Shown here one piece after another: positions 54,016 to 63,529 of a stretch of 64,000 nt of DNA. The stretch's first letter is position 1; the number at the start of each line of letters is the position of its first letter. The stretch comes from Ignavibacteriales bacterium (GTDB lineage Bacteria > Bacteroidota > Ignavibacteria > Ignavibacteriales > Ignavibacteriaceae). The DNA is taken from contig JADJMD010000008.1 of the NCBI GenBank assembly GCA_016709765.1, positions 310,001 to 374,000 of the forward strand. Reading direction: 5' to 3'. The position numbers and the translations under genes are program-made. The notes under the pieces were generated by a model. The model ran no database searches, had not been told where the DNA came from, and saw only the letters and a list, made by a program, of their open reading frames with translations.

Positions 54016-54912
54016 TTAAGTAATAGTCTTTCCAGTAAGTTTCTCCAGTGCCTCTAAATATTTTTCACTTGTTCTTTGGATAATATCTTCCGGTAATGGT
54101 GGCGGAGGTGGCTGTTTGTTAAACTTAATTGAGACTAAATAATCACGGACAAATTGTTTATCAAAACTTTCCTGAGATTTTCCTTTTTCATATTTATCAA
54201 ATGGCCAAAATCTGGATGAGTCCGGGGTTAATAATTCATCAACAAGAATTATTTCATTGCCAATTTTTCCAAATTCCATTTTAGTATCTGCAATAATGAT
54301 TCCTTTGCCCAAAGCAAACTCAACTGAATTCTTATAAATCTCTATAGTTTTATTTTTCATAAAATCAATTGTTTCTGCTCCTGCAATTTGTTTTGCAATA
54401 TCCTCAGAGATATTCTCATCGTGTAATCCAATTTCTGCTTTTGTGGCAGGAGTAAAAAGTGGTTCGGGAAATTTTTCAGATTCAGCTAATCCAGAAGGAA
54501 GCTTTATTCCACAAACTTCACCAGTTTTTTTATAGTCAACCCAGCCCGAACCTGTAATATAACCGCGAACAACACTTTCGATCTGTACAACATCTGCCTT
54601 TTGAACAAGCATGCTTCTGCCTTCCAAATCTTCTGCATACTCCAAACACTCTTTTGGGAAATTATTCACATCAGTGGTAATAAGATGATTTTTGATGATG
54701 TCTTTAGAGTAATCGAACCAAAACTCTGAAATCTTTGTTAAAACTTTTCCTTTGTAAGGAATTCCTTGTCCCATAATAACATCAAAGGCAGATAATCTGT
54801 CTGTAGAGATTATTAAAAAATACTCGCCAAGATCATAAATATCTCTAACTTTGCCGCTCTTTACAAAATTTAATTTTGGAAAATTTGTCTTAAGGATAAC
54901 TTTTTCTTGCAT
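54016..54912 (-). CDS. purC: Phosphoribosylaminoimidazole-succinocarboxamide synthase
   Basis: 298 residues, the long form similar to yeast or actinobacterial enzymes. SGKVRDIYDLGEYFLIISTD, RLSAFDVIMG, VVRGYITGSGWVDY and IADTKMEFG are conserved. It joins aspartate to CAIR in purine synthesis. It begins the run purC, DUF971, pgsA, pgpA, cinA, thpR, recA, recX. Confidence 0.97.
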   Translation of the reverse strand: MQEKVILKTNFPKLNFVKSGKVRDIYDLGEYFLIISTDRLSAFDVIMGQGIPYKGKVLTKISEFWFDYSKDIIKNHLITTDVNNFPKECLEYAEDLEGRSMLVQKADVVQIESVVRGYITGSGWVDYKKTGEVCGIKLPSGLAESEKFPEPLFTPATKAEIGLHDENISEDIAKQIAGAETIDFMKNKTIEIYKNSVEFALGKGIIIADTKMEFGKIGNEIILVDELLTPDSSRFWPFDKYEKGKSQESFDKQFVRDYLVSIKFNKQPPPPPLPEDIIQRTSEKYLEALEKLTGKTIT

Positions 54913-55010
54913 ACTAAACCTATTTTGTTATGACTCAAATATATGCAGGGTTATTGCAGAATTCAATAAAACTATCAGTAAATCTTGATTTCAGTTTATG
55001 AATTTGTTTT

Positions 55011-55039
55011 AAAAAAAAGAGGCATTCGGTAATGCCTCT
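55011..55039 (-). terminator. Rho-independent terminator after tRNA-Phe
   Basis: A 9-base perfect stem AGAGGCATT/AATGCCTCT with a 4-base loop is followed by a run of T on the minus strand. It lies ten bases after the tRNA 3' end and separates glmS/tRNA-Phe from the purC operon. Confidence 0.92.
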
Positions 55040-55048
55040 AAAGGGATG

Positions 55049-55121
55049 TGGGCAGGGACGGAATTGAACCGCCGACACAAGGATTTTCAGTCCTTTGCTC
55101 TACCGACTGAGCTACCTGCCC
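55049..55121 (-). tRNA. tRNA-Phe (anticodon GAA)
   Basis: 73 bases. Acceptor GGGCAGG/CCTGCCC, anticodon stem AAGGA/TCCTT around CTGAAAA, and T arm GGCGG TTCAATT CCGTC are complete. CCA is not encoded. It is 70 bases downstream of glmS. Confidence 0.95.
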
Positions 55122-55190
55122 TTCAAAATTTGAAGTGTAAAAATATGTAATTTCTGCAAAATCACAAACACAATGCAAAATTAAATTTTT

Positions 55191-57023
55191 CTATTCAACA
55201 GTAACACTTTTAGCCAAGTTTCTTGGCTGATCAACATTTAGTCCTTTTTTAACTGCAATGTGGTATGCTAATAATTGTAAAGGAATAACAGTTAGAATAG
55301 GCATTAACATTCTAATCGTTTGAGGAATTTTTATAGAATAATCAACCAGCTGATCTATTTCAGTATCATCTTCACTTGCAATAGCGATTGTTCTGCCACC
55401 TCTAGCTTTTACTTCCTGTATATTACTAACTATCTTTTCATAAGTGGAATCTTTGGGAGCTATAAAAACAACTGGCATATCTTCATCAATCAATGCAATC
55501 GGTCCGTGTTTCATCTCAGCAGCCGGATAACCTTCTGCATGTATATATGAAATTTCTTTTAGCTTTAATGCCCCTTCCAGGGCAACTGGAAAATTATATC
55601 CTCGACCCAAGTATAAAAAGTTAGTTGAGTCCTTAAACTCCTCTGCTATAACTTCAATTTGCTTGTTTAATTTTAATATTCTTTCCACTTTTTCAGGTAA
55701 TGTCCTTAATTCATCGGATATTTGTTTTCCATCAACTCGACTTAAATTTTTTCTTCTTGCTATCAGAAGTGTAATTAATGCCATTACAGTTAGCTGAGAA
55801 GTGAAAGCTTTTGTTGAAGCTACACCAATTTCGGGTCCTGCATGAGTATAAACTCCGGCATTAGTTTCACGAGCTATTGAACTTCCAACAGCATTACAAA
55901 TACCAAGTACAAGTGCACCCTTCAATTTAGCCTCACGCATTGCAGCTAATGTGTCCGCAGTTTCACCACTTTGTGATATAAAAAATATTGCATCATCCTT
56001 TTCAATTATTGGGTTTCTATATCTAAATTCAGAAGCATACTCAACTTCTGTTGGAATTCTGCAAAACTGTTCAAACATATACTCGCCAACCAACCCTGCA
56101 TGCCATGATGTTCCACAGGCAGTGATTATAATTCTTTTTGAATTAACTATTTTATTAACCACGTCAGTTAATCCGCCAAGCACAGAACTACCTTCTTCAT
56201 CTATAATTCTTCCCCGGATAGAATTTCTTAAAGATTCCGGTTGTTCCATAATTTCTTTTAGCATAAAGTGTGCATATCCACCACGATCTATTTCTTCAAG
56301 AGTAATAGTTATTTCGTGAATTTCTTTTTCAATTTCATCATCATGAATTGTTTTAGCACTAAAACTATCTTTCTTGATAACAGCAATCTCACCATCCTCA
56401 AGATAGATTACTTGCTTTGTGTGTGATAAAATAGCAGATACATCAGAAGCAATAAAATTTTCACCTTCACCGATTCCAACAACTAAAGGAGACCCTCTTC
56501 GAGCGGCTATAATTTTGTCGGGTTCTTTGGTATAAACAATGGCCAATCCGTAAGTGCCTTCAACTTCGTGAAGCGCAAGTTGTACTGATTTGGTTAGATC
56601 ATATCCCTTTTTGATGAAATTATCAATTAGATGAACAAGAACTTCTGAGTCTGTATCACTTTTAAAAGTATAGCCGAAATTTATTAATCCTTTTTTTAAA
56701 ACCTGAAAATTTTCAATAATACCGTTATGGATAAGAAATATTGAATTGTCTGTGTTTGAATGAGGATGAGCATTTAATTCATTTGGGATTCCGTGTGTGG
56801 CCCAGCGAGTGTGTCCAATTCCTAATGAAGCCGATAGATTTAGTTCTTCAATCTTATCTTCTAAAAGCGAGACCTTCCCTTTATTTTTTACAACAATTGA
56901 ATTATTATGGTTTATAATTCCAATACCAGCCGAATCATAACCTCTGTACTCTAATCGCTTTAAACCATTAATGAGTATTGGCACACAATTTTTTTCCCCT
57001 ATATAACCAACAATTCCACACAT
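55191..57023 (-). CDS. glmS: Glutamine-fructose-6-phosphate aminotransferase
   Basis: 610 residues. The glutaminase nucleophile is Cys2 (CGIVGYIG), with GHTRWATHG and the two SIS domains (TACGTSWHAGLVGEYMFEQF; LYLGRGYNFPVALEGALKLK). The C-terminus ends in the conserved PRNLAKSVTVE. It makes glucosamine-6-phosphate for peptidoglycan and lipopolysaccharide. Only 51 bases separate it from the C25 gene, too few for a glmS ribozyme, and none is seen. Confidence 0.97.
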   Translation of the reverse strand: MCGIVGYIGEKNCVPILINGLKRLEYRGYDSAGIGIINHNNSIVVKNKGKVSLLEDKIEELNLSASLGIGHTRWATHGIPNELNAHPHSNTDNSIFLIHNGIIENFQVLKKGLINFGYTFKSDTDSEVLVHLIDNFIKKGYDLTKSVQLALHEVEGTYGLAIVYTKEPDKIIAARRGSPLVVGIGEGENFIASDVSAILSHTKQVIYLEDGEIAVIKKDSFSAKTIHDDEIEKEIHEITITLEEIDRGGYAHFMLKEIMEQPESLRNSIRGRIIDEEGSSVLGGLTDVVNKIVNSKRIIITACGTSWHAGLVGEYMFEQFCRIPTEVEYASEFRYRNPIIEKDDAIFFISQSGETADTLAAMREAKLKGALVLGICNAVGSSIARETNAGVYTHAGPEIGVASTKAFTSQLTVMALITLLIARRKNLSRVDGKQISDELRTLPEKVERILKLNKQIEVIAEEFKDSTNFLYLGRGYNFPVALEGALKLKEISYIHAEGYPAAEMKHGPIALIDEDMPVVFIAPKDSTYEKIVSNIQEVKARGGRTIAIASEDDTEIDQLVDYSIKIPQTIRMLMPILTVIPLQLLAYHIAVKKGLNVDQPRNLAKSVTVE

Positions 57024-57074
57024 TAAACAAACTCCAGATATATGATTATTTAAAATTCTTTGAGTACGATGAAG

Positions 57075-60000
57075 TTACTTAACCTTAGCTAATTTTTGAG
57101 TAACTGTTTTAACTTCACCATTATGCTTAGATATTATTTTGTAAAAATACAATCCATTAGCAATCTCATCACCATCCTCGTCTTTACCATCCCAATAGAT
57201 TTTGTTAAACCCAATTTGCAATGGTGATGATGGAATTAGTTCTCTAATCAATCTTCCTGCCACAGTAAATATCTTTATTTTGAATTCTTCTGGCGGAATA
57301 ACGCCCCTTAATTCAAATGTAAAGTAAGTATTGTCTGAAAATGGATTAGGATAATTAAACACCTGTAACAAATCGGGATTATTATAAACATTAAAAACTG
57401 AGCGAGAAGATGTTGAATCAAAAAAATTTCCAGATGCATCTTTGGCCAAAACTTCTAAAACATGTCTGCCATCTTCAAGTATAGGTTTCCAAGTTATTTC
57501 TGCCCGTGAGTTCGGGTACGGAGTATAATTGTATGTTACATCTGGACCAGGCACAGTTAATACTTTTGGAATATTGTTATATGTGTGAACCAAGGTAAAA
57601 AAGGTACTATCTAACGGTAATGGACTATTATCTTGGAGAGTTATTACAACCTCTGGTTCAGAGGAAATTATATCTCCATTAATAATTTCTCTTCCGTCAA
57701 ACGTAATGTTAAAAAGTGGATTTGCTGAATCTCTAACGACATTAAAATTTCCGTTACTTGCATTATTAAATGTATAATATTCTTTTATTGGGGAAGTTGC
57801 CACTACGTTAACATTAATTGGAGAAACCGGAGCTGAGTAAAGTAGATCGCTTGTATTTATAGATTTGTTCACCGTAACGAAAGAATCTCCAGGAACATTT
57901 ACAAATGTTGTATAAAAAGCTGTATCAAGTAAGTTATGGTAAAAGTCTAATCTAAGACTATCCGCTTGAGTATATCCTATATTATCAACTTTTAGACTCA
58001 TCTCAACAGGAAAACCTTGTAATAGAGTATCGGAAGAAAACATAATCCTTTCTGGGAAAAGATTGAGTTCCGGAAAATAGTCATAATTCACTTGCACTGA
58101 TTTTAATTTTAGACTTCCAGAGGTACTAAAAGTAGAATCAACAAGATCAAATTTAAGTTTCAGATAAGGGTAATCGACTGGGTTAATATTTTCTATATTA
58201 AAACTAGATGAGACATTCGTTGCTAACGTGTCCCATATTTGATTTGCACTATTTTTTCCGAACAAGTTACACAAATAACTTCCAGAGGATCCTAAGTTGT
58301 CCATATTATAATGGAGACTTGTCCAATTTCTTGCTGGACCAATTTCTTTTGAAGTAATAGATCCATAGGCTTGTTTATAATTCCCAGCAAATCTATAAAA
58401 GCCAAACTTATAATTTTGTACACTCGGTCTATAAAGTCCAGCATATAAATAATTGTTAAAAAAGTCGAAAGTCCAAGAATAAATTTCCAGAGAATAAATA
58501 AAAGGAAGGTACTCTTCCTCAAAGAAACCATCAGATAATCTATATTTCCTGATGTAACCGCTATTCCAGCTTTCATACGTTTGTATAAAACCATTTGTTA
58601 TAAAAAATCCTGTAAATCCATATTGAGAAATTCCGAAAAGTACCATATCAGCTTTTGCAAGTTGCCAATTATTCGATGGATCAAAAGTTCTTAATACATA
58701 CTTATTTCTATAATTACCATGCCCAGGAGTAATATTATACACGAATTGTCCATCTGAGGTGAGATAGAAACCACTATTACTTAAGAGTCCATCTTCTGTT
58801 GGCAATAATTTGCTAGGTAGATAAATTCTCAAAGTGTCGCCTGTATCAATAGTTACTCTAAGTAAGGTAGAATCATCTCCAGTGGCAACATATAAATATC
58901 CATCACTGTGATAGAATATTTGGTTTGTGATAGTAACCTCTATATTTGGAATACTCCCATAATTAAAACCTTCTATAGAACCATTTAAGCCAGTGCCTAC
59001 TTTATATATTTTTGAAGGTCTTCCATCTCGATAATAGCTAACATTTCCATAATAAAGATATGTTCCATCAGTAGTACAGCTTGTAATTTCAGTTGTATCA
59101 GAAGTAATTGAAATTATAATTGAGTCCAGAATTGTTTCTGGAGAAGGTCTAGGAGGAAGTAATTTAGTATTTAGGACTAGGGCATCGATTGAGTCAAAAT
59201 AGCTAATGTTACTAAGTTCAAAATCCAAAAGCTGTTTAGACTCAGCTAGGAATCCAGTACCACTACTCTGGGTAATGGAAAAAGATTCTAATTCCGTGCT
59301 ATTTGTATCTTGATTTGAAATTATTAGAACTCGCCAAAAATATTTACCTTCAGAAAGTTCGGGTGTTGACCATTTTACTACTCCATCAGTTGGAGTAAGT
59401 CCAGAAATATCAATTAAAAAGTTCGAATCAAAATATCTAGATGTATCAATTTTAATATCATATTTAAAACTTTGCTGTACATAATTTCCTGCATCTACAA
59501 TAATAAAATCAACTTTATTTTTATTTGTGAAAAAGTTTGAAACTGGTTTAACAATTTTAGGTTTATCGAAACTGAACACTGAAAAAGTTGACGAAGCAAT
59601 ATTATCTGAATGATCTTCCTCATCAATAACATCTACTTCATTTACAACACAGATGAGATTCACTTGACCATCTTCCTGAGGAATCCAAGTAAACACCACT
59701 GAATCTTTTTCTCCAAAACTTGGTAATTTTACAGATGCAATCAAGCTTGAATCAGAAATATAGTTTTGAAATAATTGAACAGTTACAGAGTCTGAAACAA
59801 ATGTTCTACCTAAATTTTTAATTTTGACAAGGACTTCAACTGTATCCTTAAAAATAGGATAATTTGGATTTATTGAAATATCCGCAGGCTTAACAACAAA
59901 ATCTGGGTCAAAAGGAATTGCAAGTTCAATTGCTGGATCTCCTAAAAGTGTTAGAAGTGCCAGCATCGTACCATATGCTTGATTAGATTTTGCAACTAGA

Positions 60001-62714
60001 ATGGCATCCCCAATTACATGGTTTTTTCTCGTATAAAACTCTCTAAACAGTTCTTCATTAAAAAATGCACCAGTGGGCCAAAACGTTACTCCTGAGCTAC
60101 CTAGAAAAGCAATACTTCCCCTAGAGGGAACTGAATTAAAAATTTCTCCAAATATTTCCTGATTGTCGAAATGTGCAGTATAACAAGTAACACTAATTAC
60201 AAATGGAAGTCGATTTTCATTATTTAGTGCCAAAATGTCATCATCAGTAAAAACCAAATCCCATTGATAGCCGCCACCATGGCCATAGTAGTTTACAACA
60301 GAAGCCCCTTTGTTTATCTCCCTTCTTATTTCAGGGCCATCTCCTTGAAAAGGAATGTATTCAGGTTTATTTGGATATCTGAAAACTTTTCCAGAAGTCA
60401 TTCCATTTGGAGCAAGAAACATAGTCTCAAGTCTTATATTTCTATCGTTAAATTTAAAATTATTTTCATCAGCAGCTGAGAGACCTGATGAAAATAAAGC
60501 AGCATTTTGTTTCCACTCTTTAGTCTGATCAGCTGGATAATTAATAATTTTATCAACAAGCAGATTAGCTTCTTCTAAAGTTTCACAAGAGATTCTACCA
60601 ATGGCTAATTCAGGAGTAAGATCATTTCCGGCAACAGTCACTATATTATTATCACTAGGAGCCTGCCCGTATAGAGTCGCTTGATATGGAATAGATGGTA
60701 TAAAATTAGGTCTGCTGTCTGTTAGGATGCTGCGATAATCGTGACTCATATCCCCCATCAGTACAATATAATTTGGGGCAGGAGATTGCCAATTTTCAAA
60801 TGCATATTTAACAAACATATTAAGGGCAAAGGGGTCAACTAAACCGTATGAAAACTCAGTATATATTTCATTGACTTCAACAACTTTCACCCGTGGGTTT
60901 TCAATTCCCGCGATATTTTGAGAGCGATAGTTAGCTAAACGATTTGAAGCCGCTCTAAAATCTGAATGTGTAATTATTATATAATCAGCACCATTTTGAT
61001 TATTTCTTAAATCTGAAGTACTCGAATAGTGAGAGATGGAATCAATATCCAAGTATGTGTCATTTGAAACAATGAAATATTCTGTTCTTTGAGAAATTGT
61101 ATCAGCAAAGTATACTCCATTGTCCGAATCGTTAGTAATGCGTGGATTTTCTATCATCTCCGATCTTTGAGGAATATATACCTTCATATTATCTGCTTGC
61201 CACTTCCACAAATAATAATTGTTACTTCCCATTTGGTTAGGAGGACTTTTAAAAATATAACTTTTACCATTAATGCGATTCCATCGCCAATAGTCAAATT
61301 CAAACCAATTAATTCTAATGTAATCATCTTTGGTGGCCGAACAAACATTGCCATTTACACCTATGCGTACAAAATTATTCTCCCATAGTATTCTTATACT
61401 ATCTGGCGAAACATCATAAAAACCCCACAAGAAAGATTTCTCAAACGTGTGCGCGATTTGTCTGGTTCCCGAGAAAGTAAAAGTATCAATAACTTGATCA
61501 TTCATCTCCACAAATACATTATGCCCAGGAGAACATGAAATTAAGTTTATTCCATGAACATTTACTCTTATTTTAGCTTGTGGTAACTCCTCATTCATAT
61601 TATAATCGAAACGAAGAAAATCGTGTCTAAATATCTGTGCGGCTTGGCCATCTCTGGCTTCTGATTTTCCCCAAAACCAAAAATCCCTGTCTCCGTTATC
61701 AGCATATCCAAGTTGTTCATACATCAAATCTTTTTCATACCTAACAGTATTTTGATTGCTAAGTATTTTAGGCCAAGTTGAGGTCGGATAACCATTAATA
61801 GATTTAAATTGGTTCACCGTATCTGCCTGATATGAGAACCAGTAAACATTTGTATTATTATAAATATTCATACCCGCGGATGGAGAGGGAGTAACTTCAT
61901 TACCAATAAATTGCAAATAATCACCAGAGTTAAAAATACCGTCTAATTGTGAATCAACTACATCAATTGGTAATGAAACACCATTATTAAAAATTTCTAG
62001 TTTACTATCCTGTATTCCACTTGCGGGAGAAATACCTGAATTAATTAGTTGCTCATAAGTTATTCGATATACACCTTTTTGATTTAAGAATAATTTATAA
62101 TAATCCTTATTAGGATCATACCAATAATTCTCTTGAGGTAAATCTGATAGCGATTGAATTTTACCCAGAAACCCTAAAGCCTTATCCGAATTAATAACAG
62201 TTGCTTTTATCATATTTTCACTTACCCGGTCTGAAATGGGTGTAATTAAATCTTTAAAATTTAGGTCTTCTTTATATTCTATTTTTAGGATGATCTTCTT
62301 ATTTAGAATAAGAGTTCTTTCAACCGGATTGAACTGAAATGGGGATATAGAAAGTGAAGCCGTCTTGATAAATCTAAAAATTGCCTGGGAGTTTATTTCA
62401 GTAGCCATAACAGGAAACAAAGATTTTGTACCATAGATTTCTTGATTATAATTTAGTTTATCAAGTGGTTGATTTGAAGAATCAGGCGTTGAAATAATAA
62501 ATTTATCAGTATATACTTCATGCTCAATTTCTTGTATACTCACGACTGCATCTGAATTCAAAGGAATGCCAACTTGATAGAACCTGATTGGTAAAAAAGG
62601 TTCGCCTGGGTGTCGAAGTGGATATTGATCATCAATAATATTTGTAAATTTTATTCCATCAAGAACAAAATCTTTAATCTCAAATTTATTGCTGAAGTCA
62701 AATTCAAGTATCAA
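57075..62714 (-). CDS. Large C25 (gingipain-like) peptidase with type IX sorting domain; leader frameshifted
   Basis: 1879 residues in the open frame, which has only a TTG to start and lacks a signal peptide; the leader is in the next frame (62715-62821). A C25 domain spans roughly residues 560-930: catalytic His in VNYYGHGGGYQWDL (about residue 811) and Cys in ISVTCYTAHFD (about residue 840). CARDB/Ig-like and propeller-like modules follow (DISINPNYPIFKDTVEVLVK, SLYIYSWTF-type regions). The C-terminus is a type A sorting domain (FNYPNPFSDNTYF, IFTVAGRLIRE, NGLYFYKI). It resembles PorU but is about 550 residues longer; it is probably cargo of the PorU/PorV system rather than a second sortase. 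Confidence 0.82.
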   Translation of the reverse strand: MILEFDFSNKFEIKDFVLDGIKFTNIIDDQYPLRHPGEPFLPIRFYQVGIPLNSDAVVSIQEIEHEVYTDKFIISTPDSSNQPLDKLNYNQEIYGTKSLFPVMATEINSQAIFRFIKTASLSISPFQFNPVERTLILNKKIILKIEYKEDLNFKDLITPISDRVSENMIKATVINSDKALGFLGKIQSLSDLPQENYWYDPNKDYYKLFLNQKGVYRITYEQLINSGISPASGIQDSKLEIFNNGVSLPIDVVDSQLDGIFNSGDYLQFIGNEVTPSPSAGMNIYNNTNVYWFSYQADTVNQFKSINGYPTSTWPKILSNQNTVRYEKDLMYEQLGYADNGDRDFWFWGKSEARDGQAAQIFRHDFLRFDYNMNEELPQAKIRVNVHGINLISCSPGHNVFVEMNDQVIDTFTFSGTRQIAHTFEKSFLWGFYDVSPDSIRILWENNFVRIGVNGNVCSATKDDYIRINWFEFDYWRWNRINGKSYIFKSPPNQMGSNNYYLWKWQADNMKVYIPQRSEMIENPRITNDSDNGVYFADTISQRTEYFIVSNDTYLDIDSISHYSSTSDLRNNQNGADYIIITHSDFRAASNRLANYRSQNIAGIENPRVKVVEVNEIYTEFSYGLVDPFALNMFVKYAFENWQSPAPNYIVLMGDMSHDYRSILTDSRPNFIPSIPYQATLYGQAPSDNNIVTVAGNDLTPELAIGRISCETLEEANLLVDKIINYPADQTKEWKQNAALFSSGLSAADENNFKFNDRNIRLETMFLAPNGMTSGKVFRYPNKPEYIPFQGDGPEIRREINKGASVVNYYGHGGGYQWDLVFTDDDILALNNENRLPFVISVTCYTAHFDNQEIFGEIFNSVPSRGSIAFLGSSGVTFWPTGAFFNEELFREFYTRKNHVIGDAILVAKSNQAYGTMLALLTLLGDPAIELAIPFDPDFVVKPADISINPNYPIFKDTVEVLVKIKNLGRTFVSDSVTVQLFQNYISDSSLIASVKLPSFGEKDSVVFTWIPQEDGQVNLICVVNEVDVIDEEDHSDNIASSTFSVFSFDKPKIVKPVSNFFTNKNKVDFIIVDAGNYVQQSFKYDIKIDTSRYFDSNFLIDISGLTPTDGVVKWSTPELSEGKYFWRVLIISNQDTNSTELESFSITQSSGTGFLAESKQLLDFELSNISYFDSIDALVLNTKLLPPRPSPETILDSIIISITSDTTEITSCTTDGTYLYYGNVSYYRDGRPSKIYKVGTGLNGSIEGFNYGSIPNIEVTITNQIFYHSDGYLYVATGDDSTLLRVTIDTGDTLRIYLPSKLLPTEDGLLSNSGFYLTSDGQFVYNITPGHGNYRNKYVLRTFDPSNNWQLAKADMVLFGISQYGFTGFFITNGFIQTYESWNSGYIRKYRLSDGFFEEEYLPFIYSLEIYSWTFDFFNNYLYAGLYRPSVQNYKFGFYRFAGNYKQAYGSITSKEIGPARNWTSLHYNMDNLGSSGSYLCNLFGKNSANQIWDTLATNVSSSFNIENINPVDYPYLKLKFDLVDSTFSTSGSLKLKSVQVNYDYFPELNLFPERIMFSSDTLLQGFPVEMSLKVDNIGYTQADSLRLDFYHNLLDTAFYTTFVNVPGDSFVTVNKSINTSDLLYSAPVSPINVNVVATSPIKEYYTFNNASNGNFNVVRDSANPLFNITFDGREIINGDIISSEPEVVITLQDNSPLPLDSTFFTLVHTYNNIPKVLTVPGPDVTYNYTPYPNSRAEITWKPILEDGRHVLEVLAKDASGNFFDSTSSRSVFNVYNNPDLLQVFNYPNPFSDNTYFTFELRGVIPPEEFKIKIFTVAGRLIRELIPSSPLQIGFNKIYWDGKDEDGDEIANGLYFYKIISKHNGEVKTVTQKLAKVK

Positions 62715-62821
62715 TTGAGTATTGTCTGACTTAATGATTTTGTAATCTTGCGAAAACGATGTGCTTAGAAATGTAAATGATATTAATATTAATGAAAAAC
62801 ATTAATAAGATAATTTTTCAT
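62715..62821 (-). pseudogene. Out-of-frame signal peptide of the C25 peptidase
   Basis: From ATG at 62821 one frame reads MKNYLINVF and then stops. If one T is added to the T5 run (A5 on the plus strand, 62795-62799), it continues SLILISFTFLSTSFSQDYKI and joins the C25 frame with no further break, giving a textbook signal peptide with a Ser-Gln cleavage site. The gene is therefore most simply 62821-57075 with a single-base loss. Confidence 0.8.
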
Positions 62822-62943
62822 ATAGTAGTGTCCAGCTATTTTTTAGGTTAAAATTGTATATGAAGTTAATTTTTTATGGTAAGCTGTGCAAGGGTAAAAA
62901 TTAAAGGTATTAATCACTCTTATTATTAATAAAAATACTTTTA

Positions 62944-63518
62944 TCAGAGATTACCTTCATTGCTTAGAACTACTGAAAAAGTTTTGAAAACAATGATTAG
63001 ATCACTCCAAAATGTCTCGTTTTTGTAGTAATTTATTTCCATCTCAGTGCGCTGCTCAGGAGTTAGCATCTGTCTACCATTAATCTGAGAATACCCTGTT
63101 ATTCCAGGAAGAAACTTAAACACTTCCTTATGATCAATAGAGTAATTTGATGTGATACTTAAAATTTCTGGTCGTGGGCCAACAATACTCATTTCACCTT
63201 TTAAAACATTAATCAATTGTGGAAGTTCATCTATGCTTGTTCTTCTTAAAAATTTACCAACCTTTGTTATTCTAGGATCATTTTGTTGAGTCAATTCTGG
63301 GCCAAATTGAAGTGCATTATCAATCATACCCCTAAATTTTATCATTTTAAATGCTTCACCCTCTAAACCTGCTCGAGGGTGTATAAAAAATACAGGGCCT
63401 TTTGATTCGAGCTTTATTGCGATGCTGACTATGATAAATAAGGAAATGTAAACAATAAAAAAATAAGACTTAAAATAATATCGGAAAATCGTTTGATGAA
63501 GCTGCCCTGTTTACCCAT
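62944..63518 (-). pseudogene. Sugar-phosphate transferase (PglC/WbaP C-terminal family) with frameshift
   Basis: The frame from ATG at 63518 reads MGKQGSFIKRFSDIILSLIF then a stop. The adjacent frame reads PLFIIVSIAIKLESKGPVFF and continues to the end at 62944, so one base is missing near 63440-63443 (CCTTA). The reconstructed protein has the N-terminal membrane hairpin, FKMIKFRGM, the DELPQLINVLKGEMSIVGPR catalytic region and a PGITGYSQINGR end. It would put the first sugar-phosphate on undecaprenyl phosphate for surface polysaccharide. The open part alone (62944-63345) lacks the membrane anchor. Confidence 0.8.
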
Positions 63519-63529
63519 AAAAAGAATAA

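Noticed and set aside
57024..57074. Possible glmS ribozyme upstream of glmS
   Set aside because: Only 51 bases are available and no ribozyme core is visible.
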